Source of the DNA: Eublepharis macularius
Lineage: Eukaryota > Chordata > Lepidosauria > Squamata > Eublepharidae
NCBI RefSeq assembly: GCF_028583425.1
Contig: NC_072795.1
Span: forward strand, 74,166,001-74,230,000
Length of the DNA: 64,000 nucleotides
Direction of reading: 5' to 3'
The position numbers were made by a program, and so were the translations under genes. The stretch's first letter is position 1, and each line of letters opens with the position of its first letter. The notes below the pieces were generated by a model, which was not told the DNA's origin, made no database searches, and saw nothing but the letters and a program-made list of their open reading frames with translations. Positions 23,870 through 37,067 of this stretch are shown here, in pieces.

Positions 23870-24945
23870 CCATGTTGCTCTGCCTCTTTCAACTAGAAAA
23901 AAAAATCTATGCATGGGGTATTTCAGGATGATGAGATAAATTCTACTTTCCATTACTGGCACAACTTGTACTCTAGACAAGAGGCTACTGTCAGAACAGA
24001 ATATGGGGAAACAGAATGGTTTCCAATTGGCAAGGGTGTCTGACAAGGATGCATATTATCTCCCTACCTGTTCAACCTCTATGCAGAGTATATCATAAGA
24101 AAAGCTGGATTAGATCTAGAAGAAGGTGGAGTGAAAATTGGTGGGAGGAACATTAACAATTTGAGATATGCAGATGACACCACAATACTAGCAGAAAATA
24201 GTGAAGACTTGAAACGACTACTGATGAAGGTTAAAGGAGAAAGTGCCAAAGCAGGATTACAACTGAACATCAAGAAGACAAAAGTAATGATTACCGAGGA
24301 ACTACACAACTTTAAAGCTGACAATGAGGAAATTGAAGCTGTTCAAGATTTTCTATTCCTTGGCTCAATCATCAACCAACAGGGAGACTGCAATGAAGAA
24401 ATCAGAAGAAGATTGAGACTTGGAAGAGCAGCTGTGAGGGAGCTAGATAAGATCCTTAAAGATAAAGATGTCTCTCTAGGAATCAAGATCAAGATAATCC
24501 AAACTATGGTATTCCCCACTGCCATGTATGGATGTGAAAGTTGGACGGTAAGGAAATCTGACAGGAAAAAAATTGATTCATTTGAAATGTGGCGCTGGAG
24601 GAGAGTTTTGCAGATACCATGGACAGCCAAAAAGACAAATAAGTGGGTACTAGATCAAATCAAGCTGGAATTCTCCTTAGAAGCAAAAATGACAAGACTA
24701 AAGCTATCGTACTTTGGTCACATCATGAGAAGAAAAAGATTCTCTTGGAAAGTCAATAATGCTAGGAAAAGTGGAAGGCAGCAGGAAAAGAGGAAGACCT
24801 AAAACGAGGTGGCTTGACTCAATAAAAGAAGCCACATCCTCCAGTTTGCAGGATCTGAGTAGGTCTGTTAGAGATAGAATGTTTTGGAGGTCTTTCATTC
24901 ATAGGTTCGCAATAGGTTGGAAACAACTTGACAGCACATAACACA
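23870..24945 (+). pseudogene. BovB (RTE) LINE, 3' part of reverse transcriptase ORF
   Basis: This is the 5'-truncated end of a BovB retrotransposon. An upstream out-of-frame piece (QGCILSPYLFNLYAEYII) leads into 24131-24802, which encodes the reverse transcriptase active-site segment INNLRYADDTTILAENSED. It continues through the family-specific LGRAAVRELDKILKD, MVFPTAMYGCESWTVRKSD and WRWRRVLQIPW. A frame change near 24760-24800 leads to the C-terminal KRGRPKTRWLDSIKEA part (to 24941). A CA-repeat tail (about 24940-24950) ends it, as usual for BovB. A stop (TGA at about 24040) and at least two frame changes make it dead. BovB is abundant in squamates and known for horizontal transfer. Confidence 0.9.
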
Positions 24946-24959
24946 CACACATTACTGGC

Positions 24960-25670
24960 AATGATGCATTTTTGTCCTTTGTCTGCCGCCTGATATATGC
25001 ACAAACTATACACACACTAGCAAAGACTACAATTAATGGGCTCCAGGACCACAGTCTGAACATTCACAGTCTCAGTGGGTTATTTTCTCCACTTCATCAT
25101 CAGGAGAGTTTGCAATATTTAAAAATAAATAAATATTGAATCCATTTTTTTCATTGAATTTGCCAAAATTGTAATATCAGGAAAATGTACTCTCGCCCCT
25201 TTTTTCCTGTTTTGAAGTCAAAGAGCCATTTTTATTAAGAAAAATGAGAAGCAATTTGCACGTACTGAGGATAATTTACAGCCCTTTTACTTTATTCTGG
25301 CCCAGTGAGTGATCTGTTATTCACCCCCTGATGTAGTTAATGGTTTGATTAGTTATCTTCTGTCATTAAATGAGCTGCAGAGTTGTCCGGCACAGGAGCT
25401 TTGGTTTTGCAGTGTAGATAAACAGTAACCTCACGATAAAATGGCATGGAAAGATTGTTGCATGTGTTATGTTGGCCTGCAGAGACCAGTAATGTCATTC
25501 ATTGGCTTGAGCTAATGCAGACTACTACAAATGTCTGGGTATATAAAGCAAAACAGAATTGCTACAACAAAGCCAGAGAGCTTTCTGAGGGTGGTATTGG
25601 GTCAATGAGCATTACTGGTACATCACAACAGTGTGGAGTATGCTAGGAGTAAGGTCTTAGTGCCAATCCC
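24960..25670. other. Intergenic, nothing recognised
   Basis: A/T-rich DNA without genes or clear repeat ends. Confidence 0.4.
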
Positions 25671-25672
25671 AT

Positions 25673-26150
25673 TATTCAGAGTATCAATCAATCAGTCAAT
25701 CAATATATTTAATATGGTCAAAGACCAAACAAGTAATGACGTACAATCTAATTATTACAGTCAAAGTAAACCATATTGTTTAAAAATCTATCTAGTAAGC
25801 ACTGAATTTCCAGAATCCAAATTCTTAAATATATAAAATATTTAAATATTTCCCCCTATAAAATACTTCCGGATCCGTATGGCCTGCCCAGCAAATTTTG
25901 CCACTGGTTTCTTGGTGGTTTCTTGATCCCTATCAGCTAAAAGCTTATCTAGATAAAATCTATCATTTCTTCCCAGGAATTGATTGCAAATTGGAGTTAT
26001 ATAGGCAGCTCTAATATTTTGGTAACATTTACACTCAAAAAGAACATGTTCCCTCATTTCTATCTTCCCGGCCCCACATACGCACACTCTTTCCTCGTAT
26101 GATTGCTTTGTATATTTACCCTCTATGACAGCTGATGCCATTATTCATGG
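25673..26150 (-). pseudogene. Non-LTR retrotransposon C-terminal fragment
   Basis: On the minus strand, 26141-25842 is open for 99 codons and encodes a Cys/His knuckle typical of LINE C-termini (ERVCVCGAGKIEMREHVLFE, then CKCYQN) followed by a basic end (VAKFAGQAIRIRK). After the stop a short A/T-rich 3' UTR ends in an ATTGATTGACTGATTGATTG microsatellite tail near 25680. The clade (R4/Dong-like, L2-like or Ingi-like) cannot be settled by eye. Strongly 5' truncated. Confidence 0.65.
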
Positions 26151-26186
26151 TAGGGATCACTGTGTTGTGTCCTTGGTAAGCACTTG

Positions 26187-26345
26187 AAGGTAGGGTTGCC
26201 AGTCCAAGTAACTGGTAAAAGAGTTGGGGGCAGAAACATTGCAGGTTGGGCGACATCACTGATGTTGCCAACATCACCATATCACTTTTGGGGAAAACCT
26301 GGAAATGATGTGAGGTAACTCTAGGAGTTGCCAGAAACTCTGTCG
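26187..26345. repeat. Dispersed repeat fragment
   Basis: It starts AGGTAGGGTTGCCAGTCCAA and contains GGGGAAAACCTGGAAATGAT. It resembles the segment at 5095-5400 and is a common type of squamate non-coding repeat. Family unknown. Confidence 0.35.
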
Positions 26346-27800
26346 TAAATTTAACAGTGCTCTGAAAATCTTGTATATTGCCCCATGAATAATCTCTAAA
26401 TGATGTCAGAGATGTGCAGAACATCTGACTTTCTATAGGACATTCCATACATTGCTGTCAGTGTACATACTCCGCTTGCAGACTATATACAATAGTCCAT
26501 ATGTATACTAATGTAATACTAATGTAATTCAATATGATTTGGAGGGTCCTCATATTGACTAGATAATGTAAGCCATCTCATTGTAATATTTCCAATGGGG
26601 CTTATTTTTCACAACATCTGAATGAGCATAATGGACATTTTTTACATATCCAATCAACTCACTGACCCTCAAAGTATGTATGATAGAAATCTGCATTCAG
26701 ATTAAAACAATAAATTTACTGATTGAGGGCTGACTTTTCTATCCTGTATAAAATGTTCTGAACTTCAGATACAAAGAGCAAAAAGTAACATTACCAAAAC
26801 TGTCTTACTACAATATGTATTGCACGTTGCCAGCAACTCTAGAGTTAAGTAAGCAATGCCAGACCCCAGGTGGGCAGTAAAAAATGTCTGTGCTACTGAG
26901 CACTAAAGAGTTGTCAGGATTCCACTGAGTAATCCAGCTGTGAGGAGCAGCTGCTTTTCTGGCCTTCAGCAGGATGCATGCAGAGGGATAGGCTTTGGCA
27001 AATTGATCAGGGGGCCACTCCCAGGGAAGTGGAAAGACAAAAAGTGTACTGTTCTGTCAGCTACAGCAGGCAATAAGCGGGCCCATGACAGTTCTGATTA
27101 CTCCAGTGAGCTGGGAAGAATACTTGCTTTATTTTTGTTCCTTGGGTTTCACCTGGGATGACTTGAAGAAAGAGAGGCTCACCTGTAAAGATGTTTGAAG
27201 GAACAAGAACATGATGAAGTTTTTGATGAAAAGAGGGTTCATTTAGATTCTGTAAAAAGAGACAAAAGGGAGATGTCTGGTGACCTTTTTGTCATAGGGT
27301 GCCAATGCCAAATTGTCCACTGCAAACATTTCCATTTCATTTTTCTTTGTCTCACTCCTTTCTCTGTTTCCTGTGACTTCTCCTACCTGCACCCAAAGAA
27401 GGATCCCTTCTAATAGAAATTCCTGCCTCACGCTTGGAATGTTGGAGGCAAAGGGGGGGGTGTTAAAAGAGAAGACATGAAAAAGCAGAGAAAGCAAGAG
27501 CATTTTTTTCTAGAGTCTCTTTTATGTGAAGTCATCCTTCATCAATCATATCTTCTGCCCTCCCCTTTCCACTCCTTCCCCTCTAATGTTTTTTCCCTGG
27601 GTCATCATGTTCCACTCAATATTAAAATGCTAAGGAAAACACTTGTAGTCTGAATGCAATGAAACAATTCCATTACTCTTTGATTCCATTACTCTTTCTG
27701 GGGCAAAATTTATAGGGGCAATAGTTAAACATCAGAGACATGATATCAAGTAAGGTTCTTCCCATTTTTCTGCTTAAGGCAATAAGCATATGAGCAGTAC
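26346..27800. other. Intergenic, nothing recognised
   Basis: No gene or bounded repeat was seen. Confidence 0.4.
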
Positions 27801-27983
<183 letters not shown>

Positions 27984-28394
27984 TCTTAATGAATGTACAA
28001 GTGAAGGATGCTTGCATGTGATTGACCTTATTTTTCAGAGAGGCTTCTAACAATTGTCCTTGGACGTATGGCAAATGCACATTTGCAAGGCTTTTCTTTT
28101 TCTTTTAAAAAAACTAAACTTGCAGAACCCTCTGTGGGTGAGGTTTGGGATCCATAAAATATGGCTGTAAATTAGCATTGGTAATGAGACAAGAAGCCTT
28201 TGTCTTGATTCAGTCCAGGTGGATGCATTGTCTTGAGCTTCATTATCAGTTGCAATTCAGCAGTCAATGCTAATTTCTCCACACCCACTACCCCTCTGCA
28301 CACCCCACCCTATTCAATCACACCTGCCTTTGTCATTCACTGGCTATTATCATTTGGCTTCTGAAATCACCCCACTCTCCAAGATATAAGGACA

Positions 28395-28560
28395 GATGGA
28401 TTCACATTCTAGCTGTATCTGAAGAAATGAGGTGTGGCTCATGAAAGCTCATATCCTACCACTAATTTTGTTAATCTTATAGGTGCTACTGAACTCTTGC
28501 TCTTTTCCACTGCTACCGACAGACTAACACAACTACCCATCTAGCACTATACAAGTAAGC
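28395..28560 (+). repeat. Repeat fragment with hammerhead-like core
   Basis: CTGAAGA (28419-28425), a clean stem II (ATGAG 28427-28431 with CTCAT 28438-28442 around GTGTGG) and GAAA (28443-28446) reproduce the hammerhead catalytic core. The following text (CTAATTTTGTTAATCTTATA, GGTGCTACTGAACTCTTGCT, ACAGACTAACACAACTACC) matches a repeat very common in turtles, crocodilians and squamates. The link to Penelope-like elements is inference from the ribozyme core. Confidence 0.6.
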
Positions 28561-28593
28561 CTCATATGTTACCCCAACAGCTGTACTTTTGGT

Positions 28594-28990
28594 TAGGGAT
28601 GTGCATCCGAAAAAAAGTTATTTTTCAGATCTGGGTATCAGGAAAGCCATAAACATTGGCATTCCAGATATTCGGGTCCTCCCATACTGGTTTTATATTC
28701 AGATTTGGGTTGGGGGGAGGATACTGAAATTATTTGGCTCCATTATCCCTATGGAAGAATATTTCTAGGGGGCTGAAGGAGCTGTTTTTCATGCAAATGA
28801 CACCAAAATTGCAGGGGAGCTGCCCATCCACTGAAGAAACAACATGTTCCAAGTAGATAGGGTCATGAGGTCAAAGTCTATGGGCATCTGAATAAGGTGC
28901 CTCCAGCCATTCTCCATTATTTCAGTGCTTTCTCTACGAGAAAGAAGCCTTAGCCAAACAAACAAGAATAACCACGCTAGCCAAAAGCCT
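28594..28990 (+). mobile_element. hAT-type copy, TAGGGATGTGCA end
   Basis: The left end TAGGGATGTGCA is identical to the terminal repeat of the 42864 element. The body aligns by eye with 15395-15545 (CATTATCCCTATGGAAGAAT, ACACCAAAATTGCAGGGGAG). I could not find the right terminal repeat, so the copy is truncated or diverged. Confidence 0.55.
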
Positions 28991-29054
28991 CCCAATGCAA
29001 ACAGAACCAACAAAACCCAACAGAACAAACATCAAACCAGAAAATTCCAGAAGA

Positions 29055-29610
29055 ACCTATGCCAGAGTCCCCATAGAACCAACTGAAGCCAGGGATAAAG
29101 TTACAAGCCCAACAGAATCAGGGTCACTCACAGAAGCCAGGCAGAAACCAGGGCCAATATGGTAACATGTGTAGAGTATGTTGCAGTAATGTGATCTAAA
29201 TGTTACCAAGCCATGCATCATAGTGGCAAGATCTTGCTCTGCCAAGGGCCACAGCTGGCTCATGAGCCAAAACTGGTGAAAGGCACCCCTGGACACCACT
29301 GACACCTGTTTATACAACTGGAGGCTCAGGTCTAGCAGCACCCCAAGCTATGAACCTGCTCCTTTAGAGGGAACGCAGCCCCATCCACAACAGAGTGAGA
29401 CCTTCCCACCACCAGTATCACCTCCATTTTGTTAGGATTAAGTTTCAGTTTGTTAACTCTTATCCACCTAAAACTGCCTCCAGGTACTTGGTTGGCATTT
29501 CTGGGATCTGCTGGAAGCAGGAAATAAAGTTGAGTATCATCTGCATATTGGTAGCAACTTACCCCAGATCTTCAGCCCAGTTTACAGCAATTGCATCTGG
29601 CATTTCACTG
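29055..29610 (-). repeat. Old LINE-like dispersed repeat
   Basis: Phrases such as GTTGAGTATCATCTGCATAT and TTTGTTAGGATTAAGTTTCA are characteristic of a widespread reptile non-coding repeat. There is no intact frame. Family not identified. Confidence 0.35.
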
Positions 29611-29639
29611 TGCCATTAATTTTAAGAGAATATTTTTTG

Positions 29640-31800
29640 TATTTTAAAATAACGTCCTACTTTTACGTGGTCAAGAGGCAATGTTCTATCCAAACGAAAC
29701 AGCTATGTACACACTTTTAGGAGGACTGGTCCTGCTTTAACTGGAAACCTCATAAAATCTGGCAGACAGACAGGGAACAGACTTACTACACACACACACA
29801 CACACATTGTTTGTATGTGGCTTCAGGGACACCAAGACAATGAGTCAGATCCTTCCCAAAAGCACAAGACTCACTTAAAATATCTTGAGATAATGCTATG
29901 AAGAAAATAGATCTCTTTATCTGATTACTGATGTACCAGACCTTGCCACATATTTTAACATGCTAAATTATTCTGCAGTGACAAAGATAAGGAATTTACT
30001 TTGAGATTTTCCTTTAGTATAGCTGGAGCTACTTATATAACCTCACGGTATGTAACAGAGCTGATCATAAAATGTATTTATTTAGAGATGTAGGTGACCC
30101 CCCACCCCCACCCCCGCATTCACTTGATTTAAGGTTGCAGTAGATTGGAAATATTATGTGGTTCCGATGACATGAAATTGTATAAAGGTGAATTAAGAGA
30201 GACCATCAGGAAATCAGAATAGCTGATGTTCAGAAAAAAATCAGTATCTTCTTTGTAACCTATTGAAATATTAAGCAGTAGGTACAAAAGAAGAAACAAC
30301 AGGAAAGCTGGGATAACATTTGCTTTGCTGAATCATGTTAAACTATCTAGGGTCAGTTAAGGCTTTTATGCATTTTGTAGAAAATGCAACTGAGTTAGAA
30401 GATAGGCAAAGATGTTATCACAGTTGTATTGACAGGGAGAAGTAATTTCCTGCAAGGGATCAAGGGAGTGATCAAAAAGATATAGATGAAATGTCTAATG
30501 GTCAGATTGAACTAACATCTTATAATTTGTAGCAAATTATGTTTACATGATAAGAGTGGAAGTCTCTTTTCCGCTGACCTTTCAGAAGCAGGAACATGAG
30601 TTAAAGGACGCTGATTAATGTTGGCAATAGAGCCGGGCAAAGAACAGGCTAAATCCATCCTGGCCTTCCACTGATAAAATCACTGAAAACACTTCCTGCA
30701 ACTGTATGGCATCCATATAAAGCCTTATCACCCTTATTATATTTCCTGGGAACTCTTATGTACCTAAAATATGGGAAACTTAGCAATCACAAGTTTCTTT
30801 AATTTTCAGATCTGTAGAAACCACCAATACCCTTATTTTGGAGGCTGTCTCTGGTTTCTAGAACATTTCATTCCAGAACATTTTTGTGTCCTTATTGCAT
30901 ATTTAATGCATTTATTGCATTATCTACAATCAGGCCTCTTTACCAGCGAGTTCTGTTCCTCATCCAGTCCCAGGTAGCTCTAGGGCTAAAGGAAGTTCAA
31001 GGCTTTTGCCAGGATGAACTCATGGCTTCAGAACTGAAAGAACTCCAGGAACAAAGAGATTTCCTTTTACCTTTTTTTGGCTCTTCTCCCTCCCTCCCAA
31101 CCAAATGGTTTATTGTTCCAAACACAGCAGCAAGGTCAGTAGTAAGCAGACACGTTGCTTCCACAACCAAATGGTTTATTGTTGAACACAGCAACTTTCC
31201 CTCCTCTGCAATTCCTCATAGGTTAACCATATTTAGAGATTGGATGTCATTTTTCTGTTAGAGGGAATACATTGGTAGTCCATGAGGAATTGGGGTGGGT
31301 GGATGATCAGTCTCTTTTATTCAGATCTGTCTTTCTGGGATTCTATAAACTCTTTATAGAACAGCAGGCCAATTCCCTTATCTTATATATGATGATCCAA
31401 GTGTTCCTGATCTGTGGATATTTAAATCTGGAGGTTGGAGCCATGAACAGACAAGACAGATTTTCCTACACAACTGAAAAATGCCCCAGGTTTGCAGAAA
31501 ACTGGAAAAAAACATTGGGAAGGGTAAATTAAAAAACCAAAGGATAAAAGATGTGCCAGTTGTCCTCAGTGGCTGTTGTTATGCAACCATAACAGTTTAG
31601 CTAGTATACCATCTTTGGTTTCTGTCAGTAAAAGGCAAAAGAGGGGGCAGAGCCCTTTCCAGAACTGTTTTGGCTTTTGAGGGAGGACTCATTGGGACCA
31701 GGCCCAGCAGAAAACACCAGATGACTTGATACCACATTACTTTAATGATTAATCAAGGCCTTGCTGCTTGCTACTGTTCAACAGCAAACCTCCCCCCACC
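29640..31800. other. Intergenic with minor repeats
   Basis: Contains a CA microsatellite (about 29785-29806) and a partial duplication of CAACCAAATGGTTTATTGTT around 31100 and 31169. No gene was recognised. Confidence 0.4.
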
Positions 31801-31808
31801 CCCAAAAA

Positions 31809-31935
31809 GCCAGCGTAGTGCAGTGGTTATAGTTTCAGAGTAGGATCTGGGAGACCCAGGTACAAATCACCACTCTCCCTGTGCCCATGCTCAGTCCTCA
31901 TAAAGGTAATTTATGGAAGGTTACTGGTTTTCCTT
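31809..31935 (+). repeat. tRNA-derived SINE head fragment
   Basis: AGCCAGCGTAGTGCAGTGGT starts a tRNA-like head, followed by GTAGGATCTGGGAGACCCAG and a B-box-like GGTACAAATCACC. This is the 5' part of a squamate SINE. The rest is lost. Confidence 0.65.
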
Positions 31936-32040
31936 TTAAAGATTTATTTAAAGATTAAAGATTTCCTTTTAAAGAGAGGTTAAAGGTTCCTTTTAAAGAA
32001 AGGTTATAGAAGGTTACTTGTTTTCCTTTTAAAGATTCAT
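31919..32040. repeat. Short tandem duplication block
   Basis: Units containing TTTTCCTTTTAAAGA and GAAGGTTACT recur about four times with small changes. Looks like local slippage. Confidence 0.6.
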
Positions 32041-32479
32041 ATTTTTCTGAATACTTAAACTTCCTAAGAATGCAGAAATCCCTACCTTGTCTATGGGAGA
32101 TCCTGTTTTGTTGCCCTATTGCTAGGCACTCAATCATCAACTTTGCTAAGGAAGTAACCAACTATAGGGGTCATAGAAAGAGGATTAAATTATGGAACTT
32201 TCTTCTCCTTTCTGTAATCTTCCCTTCCAAGATATTATAAGCTCTTTTGGGCTACAGGAAGCTAATTTCCCCATCTCTCTGTTTTCTACCTTTTCTTAAC
32301 CTATCTAAACATTTCAAGGGCTATGAGTCCTCATCCAGTCATTTTGAGTGATTTTTCTTTTCCTTCCTTCCTTCCTTCCTTCCTTTTTTTGGGGGTATAA
32401 TTTTTGTTTGTTTGCAGACTTAGGGAGTCCATGCCAAAATTCTGACCTTGTCAGTGAGTGGGCATCTTTCATTTCCTCT

Positions 32480-32800
32480 GTGGTAGGCACTCAGCTATAA
32501 AGTTTGATGCTAGAAAGAACACGCTGAGGGGGAGGACTCTTATGGCTAAAGCTGTTCTGTTCATTAGTTATGCTTTTGTTTTCAGAAAGTTTTCAGCTCT
32601 GTGCTCAGCTTTCAGTTTGTTTTCAAATTTTCTGTTACTGCAACTTATTGTCTCTGTTCACTGAATGTCCTAATTGTTGAACCATATTGTATTTTGCTCA
32701 GGTCCTAGCTGTTGACTGTATATTGTATTTCACTTGCACTGTGTAATGTGCCTTGGGTGTCAGTGAGAAAGGTGGACTGTAAGTAAGTAAGTAAGATTTT
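32480..32800 (+). repeat. Dispersed repeat with the shared 3' tail
   Basis: The end GTGCCTTGGGTGTCAGTGAG, AAAGGTGGACTGTAAG and the following AAGT units form the third copy in this window of the tail seen near 1000 and 7370. Confidence 0.45.
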
Positions 32801-35800
32801 TAGAGGAAGAATAAACAGTTGGAAATCTACACGCATGCACACACCTACAGCTCTTCCCCTCCAGGATTCTATAACCTTGAGAAGATCAATTTTTTCACCA
32901 CTTCTCCCTCCACCCTTTAATTAACATTCAAATGTTCTCAGCATTTTGTGTCTCCTAGAGCACATCCGGTCCTCCACAGGCCTCTGAGGAATGGTTTTTT
33001 TTCCTTTTTGTAATTGCAATTCTACCTACCAGAGGAGTCCTATGGTATGTAGAAATCACTGCTTTCTCTGTGGGTGGCCTCAGTTTGCTAGTTTCAAATG
33101 GTCACATACATCTACTTTCCTATTAAATACATTAATAGAGAGAGGGTCTGTGAGGAACTGAGGGAAGGATGAACAACTGTGAAATCCCCCATCCCAAAAT
33201 CTTCACCTCCAGGATTCTGTAAGCATGCCAATGTCCCTTTGCCTTTGTGGAGAAATGGGTTCTACAGGCCCATCTATTCAACCAGAGGACTGTGAAAATG
33301 ACCCAACTGCCCCAGATCACAGGCAATGATTCTATTCCACAGGCTTGTTCTACCCTCCCCATAGAAAGAAGATCCTTTTCACCACTTGCCATCAGCAAGA
33401 TCAGATAAAGGTCTACAGTTTTTAGTTTTTGTGCCAATCAAAAATCTCTCCTCAAGAGCTTTAGCTGAGATAATACAATGAGCACCAACTTTATATAAAA
33501 AAAAGTTGTGTGAATAAAGCCATTGATAACAGAAATAATAAAAAACACAATGAGCAAAGTCTAATGTCTACTGAGCAAAGGATAAATTTAAGAGTGGATT
33601 GATGAAATCCTCTTCCCTTAGACTGAAAACTCCTGTGATGTTAATTAAGAGAGAGATGCAGTCCTAGTTACCCAACTTGTTTCCATCTTTGGGTGCTGTT
33701 TCTGCCTGCCCAGGTCACTTCATGAAGCTAGATACTTCATCTTATCAAGCTGATTTATCCTATCAATATGAAACTTGGCATGGAGCTACCTGGTGAGGGG
33801 TATAATATGACCCCTTTTTTGGTGGGGGGGGGTGTAAATTGGCTGCATTGTAACCGTTTGAAAATTGCCCTTTGGCTGAAGAGCTTCAGTGAAGCAAATG
33901 CCAATTGACAGAGTGAACTGGTTCACTTTGCACGGGAAGTCACTTAGTCCCAGCCATCGTAATCAGAGTTACATCCTGCTAAGCACCTTCTAAAAGTATT
34001 GAGTTCAATTGAATCCACATCCACACACAATACTGATTTCAATATATACAAGCTCTGCCGTTTCAAGAGTCAGGTTGCAGTTACTAGTCAGCAGAGACAG
34101 AAGCTTCCTATGTTTACAGCTTCTTCTGAAAGCCAGACACTCTTTTATATGAATTAATGACAATGAGCTGGCATGTGGGAGAAAGTAAGGGAGGGGGGAA
34201 TCAATCTCAGCAGCCTACATGTAAAACGTGTGGTACGGAACTTGTAGTCATGCATATGGAAATGCTTCTCTTTTCCCTCCTCCAGATTTTCTCACCTAAA
34301 AGCTTGTCAAACACTTCTCAGTGGCACCATATTTTTAATGATTCACTCCCAAGATGTAGGAGGAGTTATTACAGTCTGTTGTTACTGTGCATCTCTGAGC
34401 AGGCAGAAATGGGGTGAGGATTGAGGACTGGGAAGTACTGATACCATGACTTTTGCTTTCAAGTGCCCACTGGGGATGGATTTGCAGTTCACCATCAGCA
34501 AAGTAGAAAGACTCTTACAGCACGTAGAAATGGGCCTCAGCTTCCTAAGGAATATTTCTTGGCCTTCTTCCAGTCCTACCACCACCTCCAGACTTATACA
34601 ATGTCTGATGATGATTCTTTCCCCACACATGGTTTTATCATAAATAACTATCATATCATTTGTGGTGTCCTGCAGAGCAGGCACATGCAGTTGTGGTGGT
34701 TTTAAAGAACTCCCAAATTTCCTAAAGCCCCTTCATTGTTTCAAGACCTTTTCCAAACAGGTACTTAATCCGTCATCATCTGTCATCCTCTCTCCTTGGT
34801 AGATTATAACTCCATCTAGTTTGGGGGCTTTTGATGAAGAAGGAGGCAAAATGAAGAGACAGAGGGAAAGTACAGATCTGCATTGTCAGACATGAGTATT
34901 TTCCACCTGTGGGCAGACTTGTGTGGTTTCCCTGTTGCTTCTGTGGCTGCCAATACAATGCAGCAGTTACAGGCTTCCACATGGACAGTTTCCCCAGTCC
35001 CTTACCAATGGCCATCTTCACTTCCCTCCACACACTGGAGCTTTTTATTTTTTTAATGCAGTTAAAACAATCCATTTATGAAGTCAACTGCATTCCCAGC
35101 TTTTGTTTTTGTTTTTAAAAGTCTCTAGCGCAGATATTGCCTTTCTACTTATATCTCCCCAACCAAAGGAGCTAGAGACTTATTTTTTTTAAATGAAAGA
35201 TGGGAAGTCAGAGAACCTGATACACAGAGTGTTATAATGATTTTCAATTGCCAATTTTTAAAGAACTGCATACAAAGGAGGGGCTTGCCCAAGACACAGA
35301 AACAACAACAGGAAAACTTCCCAGGAACCAAACCAATCACTGGCAATGCATATATCTCAATTCATCCATATCATTAAAGTGCTAAAGTGCTCAAAGTGAA
35401 CAATGGCAGTAACTGCCCAGATTTCATACATACGATCTATAAATACCATAAATATATCAATAAATATTGTCACAATATAAATATATGCAGCAAGAAACAA
35501 TATAATATTTCTCCATCAAAATACAGTACAGAAGTCTTCTAGACCAACTGTTAAGTATGAAACAATATGATAATTAAACCACCACTTGGAACCTCAATAA
35601 ATATAGGGTCCAGAGAATGTAGGTAAGTAAGAATTCATTATGCTTTAGGTGTAAAGCATTGTCTTCTTCTTGTTATTGCAGGAGAAGCCTTCAAAATAAA
35701 TTTTCAAAAGGAATTGCCTTGCATTCAAAGTTCAGTGCCTATAGAAGCCTTCAGTGAATGCCTGTCCACAATGAGAATGTTTGCATTGCTTCATCTCAGC
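32801..35800. other. Intergenic, nothing recognised
   Basis: Mostly A/T-rich DNA with a poly-G run near 33825-33832. I found no motif-bearing frame, RNA gene or transposon boundary. Confidence 0.4.
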
Positions 35801-35819
35801 ACAGGACAGTAACAGTGAA

Positions 35820-36138
35820 TACAACAAGATCAGATGTGAGACTAGCCCACAACTTTATTGATGACAGCCATAGGAGCATTGGGACAGCAGTAAGGGCAAT
35901 GGATCCACTACGTCAAACAGCCCCCGCTACTTGATGGCATGCATTCCCCAGCCCACCTGTTGGGCATTGAGGGATGGCAGGAGGTTTAGCACTCATCCAG
36001 GCTTGATCCTGGCAGTTCCTGCCAGATAAGGTGAAGCCTGCGAAGATGAGCATAGGAGTGCACCTTTCAGCTTCCCCCAGATCCCTTAAGGGGACCTCAA
36101 TACTACACTTGATCTTAGCCAAATAGCTGGAAAACAAT
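35820..36138 (-). repeat. U2 snRNA-headed retrosequence
   Basis: On the minus strand, 36138-36100 corresponds to the 5' end of U2 snRNA: 24 bases (36123-36100, including TTGGCTAAGATCAAGTG) are exact, and the preceding 15 align to U2 nucleotides 1-15 with mostly C/T changes. Similarity stops after AGTAT. An unrelated body of about 270 bases follows (TGAGGTCCCC onward) with an AATAAA near its end. Heads that begin exactly at nucleotide 1 of an snRNA are known from snRNA-headed SINEs and LINE-made chimeric retrogenes. Which applies here is unknown. Confidence 0.65.
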
Positions 36139-36360
36139 CAAATAAGAAAAGGACATATATTGAGTGATTTAACAGAACTTGAGAAAACGTTAATTCTGGT
36201 AACCATACAATCTTTTCTATTATATTTTGGCTTTGATTAATACTATAATCAAAAGGAAAAACTTTGTTAAAGAAAAGGTTTAGGATACACTATAAATGCC
36301 AATATGTGGAAATTTATATTTTTTTAAAAGGTCAACATTTTTGCTGAATTTGGGCATAAG

Positions 36361-36379
36361 AGAGAGAGAACATTGTTAA
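36361..36379. repeat. Left target-site duplication of the L1
   Basis: AGAGAGAGAACATTGTTAA is identical to 62697-62715. It marks the outer boundaries of the whole nested insertion. Confidence 0.9.
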
Positions 36380-37067
36380 CTTCCAGTTGGGGGTAATGGC
36401 AAGACCGTCGTGATCCGGAACTCTGGACCATCCGAAGTGCTGTTTTTGGCTGGTGGGGTGTATCGATCACCCACAGCCCCCTGATTTCAGTTAGAAATCA
36501 GGCTGGAACGCTTGAAGCCCCAAGAGTGAAGGATCTCGGCGGGTGGGAGGCTCTGAATTAAGGGCTTTCCTCCCAAGCCTTGAGATTCTCCTCGGAGAAG
36601 GGCAGCTAAAATCTCTGCAGCAGCTTCTGGAAGTCATTAAATTGGCATAGGCTCACCCAAGCCTCAGGAACAGAATTTGACAGAATTGGATGTTTGAAGC
36701 AGTGAGTACAACCCAAGAAGTTTGTGTTAAGTAAAGATTACTATCTCCCCCAACAGACTGTTTTACTGAACAAAGACCGATCTTATAAAAAAATTAAGAA
36801 CTGAGATCCTAAGCGAAAAAAGCATACTAAAGAACTGAGTTGTTTAATTTGAAGTTTGAGAGTGAGAAAGAGTTAAAAAGAGCAAAGAAAGAATATTGTT
36901 TTGCATACTTGCGGTTGGGGAGATAGTGACGCGGAGGGAGGATCGTGGGAATCGGAAGAAGCAACGCGAGGCAAGAAGTGATTACAGCAGAGTATAATAG
37001 ACGGAAAGGAGACAGAGTGGCGAGGGAGAGGTCAGGAAGAGCCGGAAGGAAAACAACATTGGAAGAG

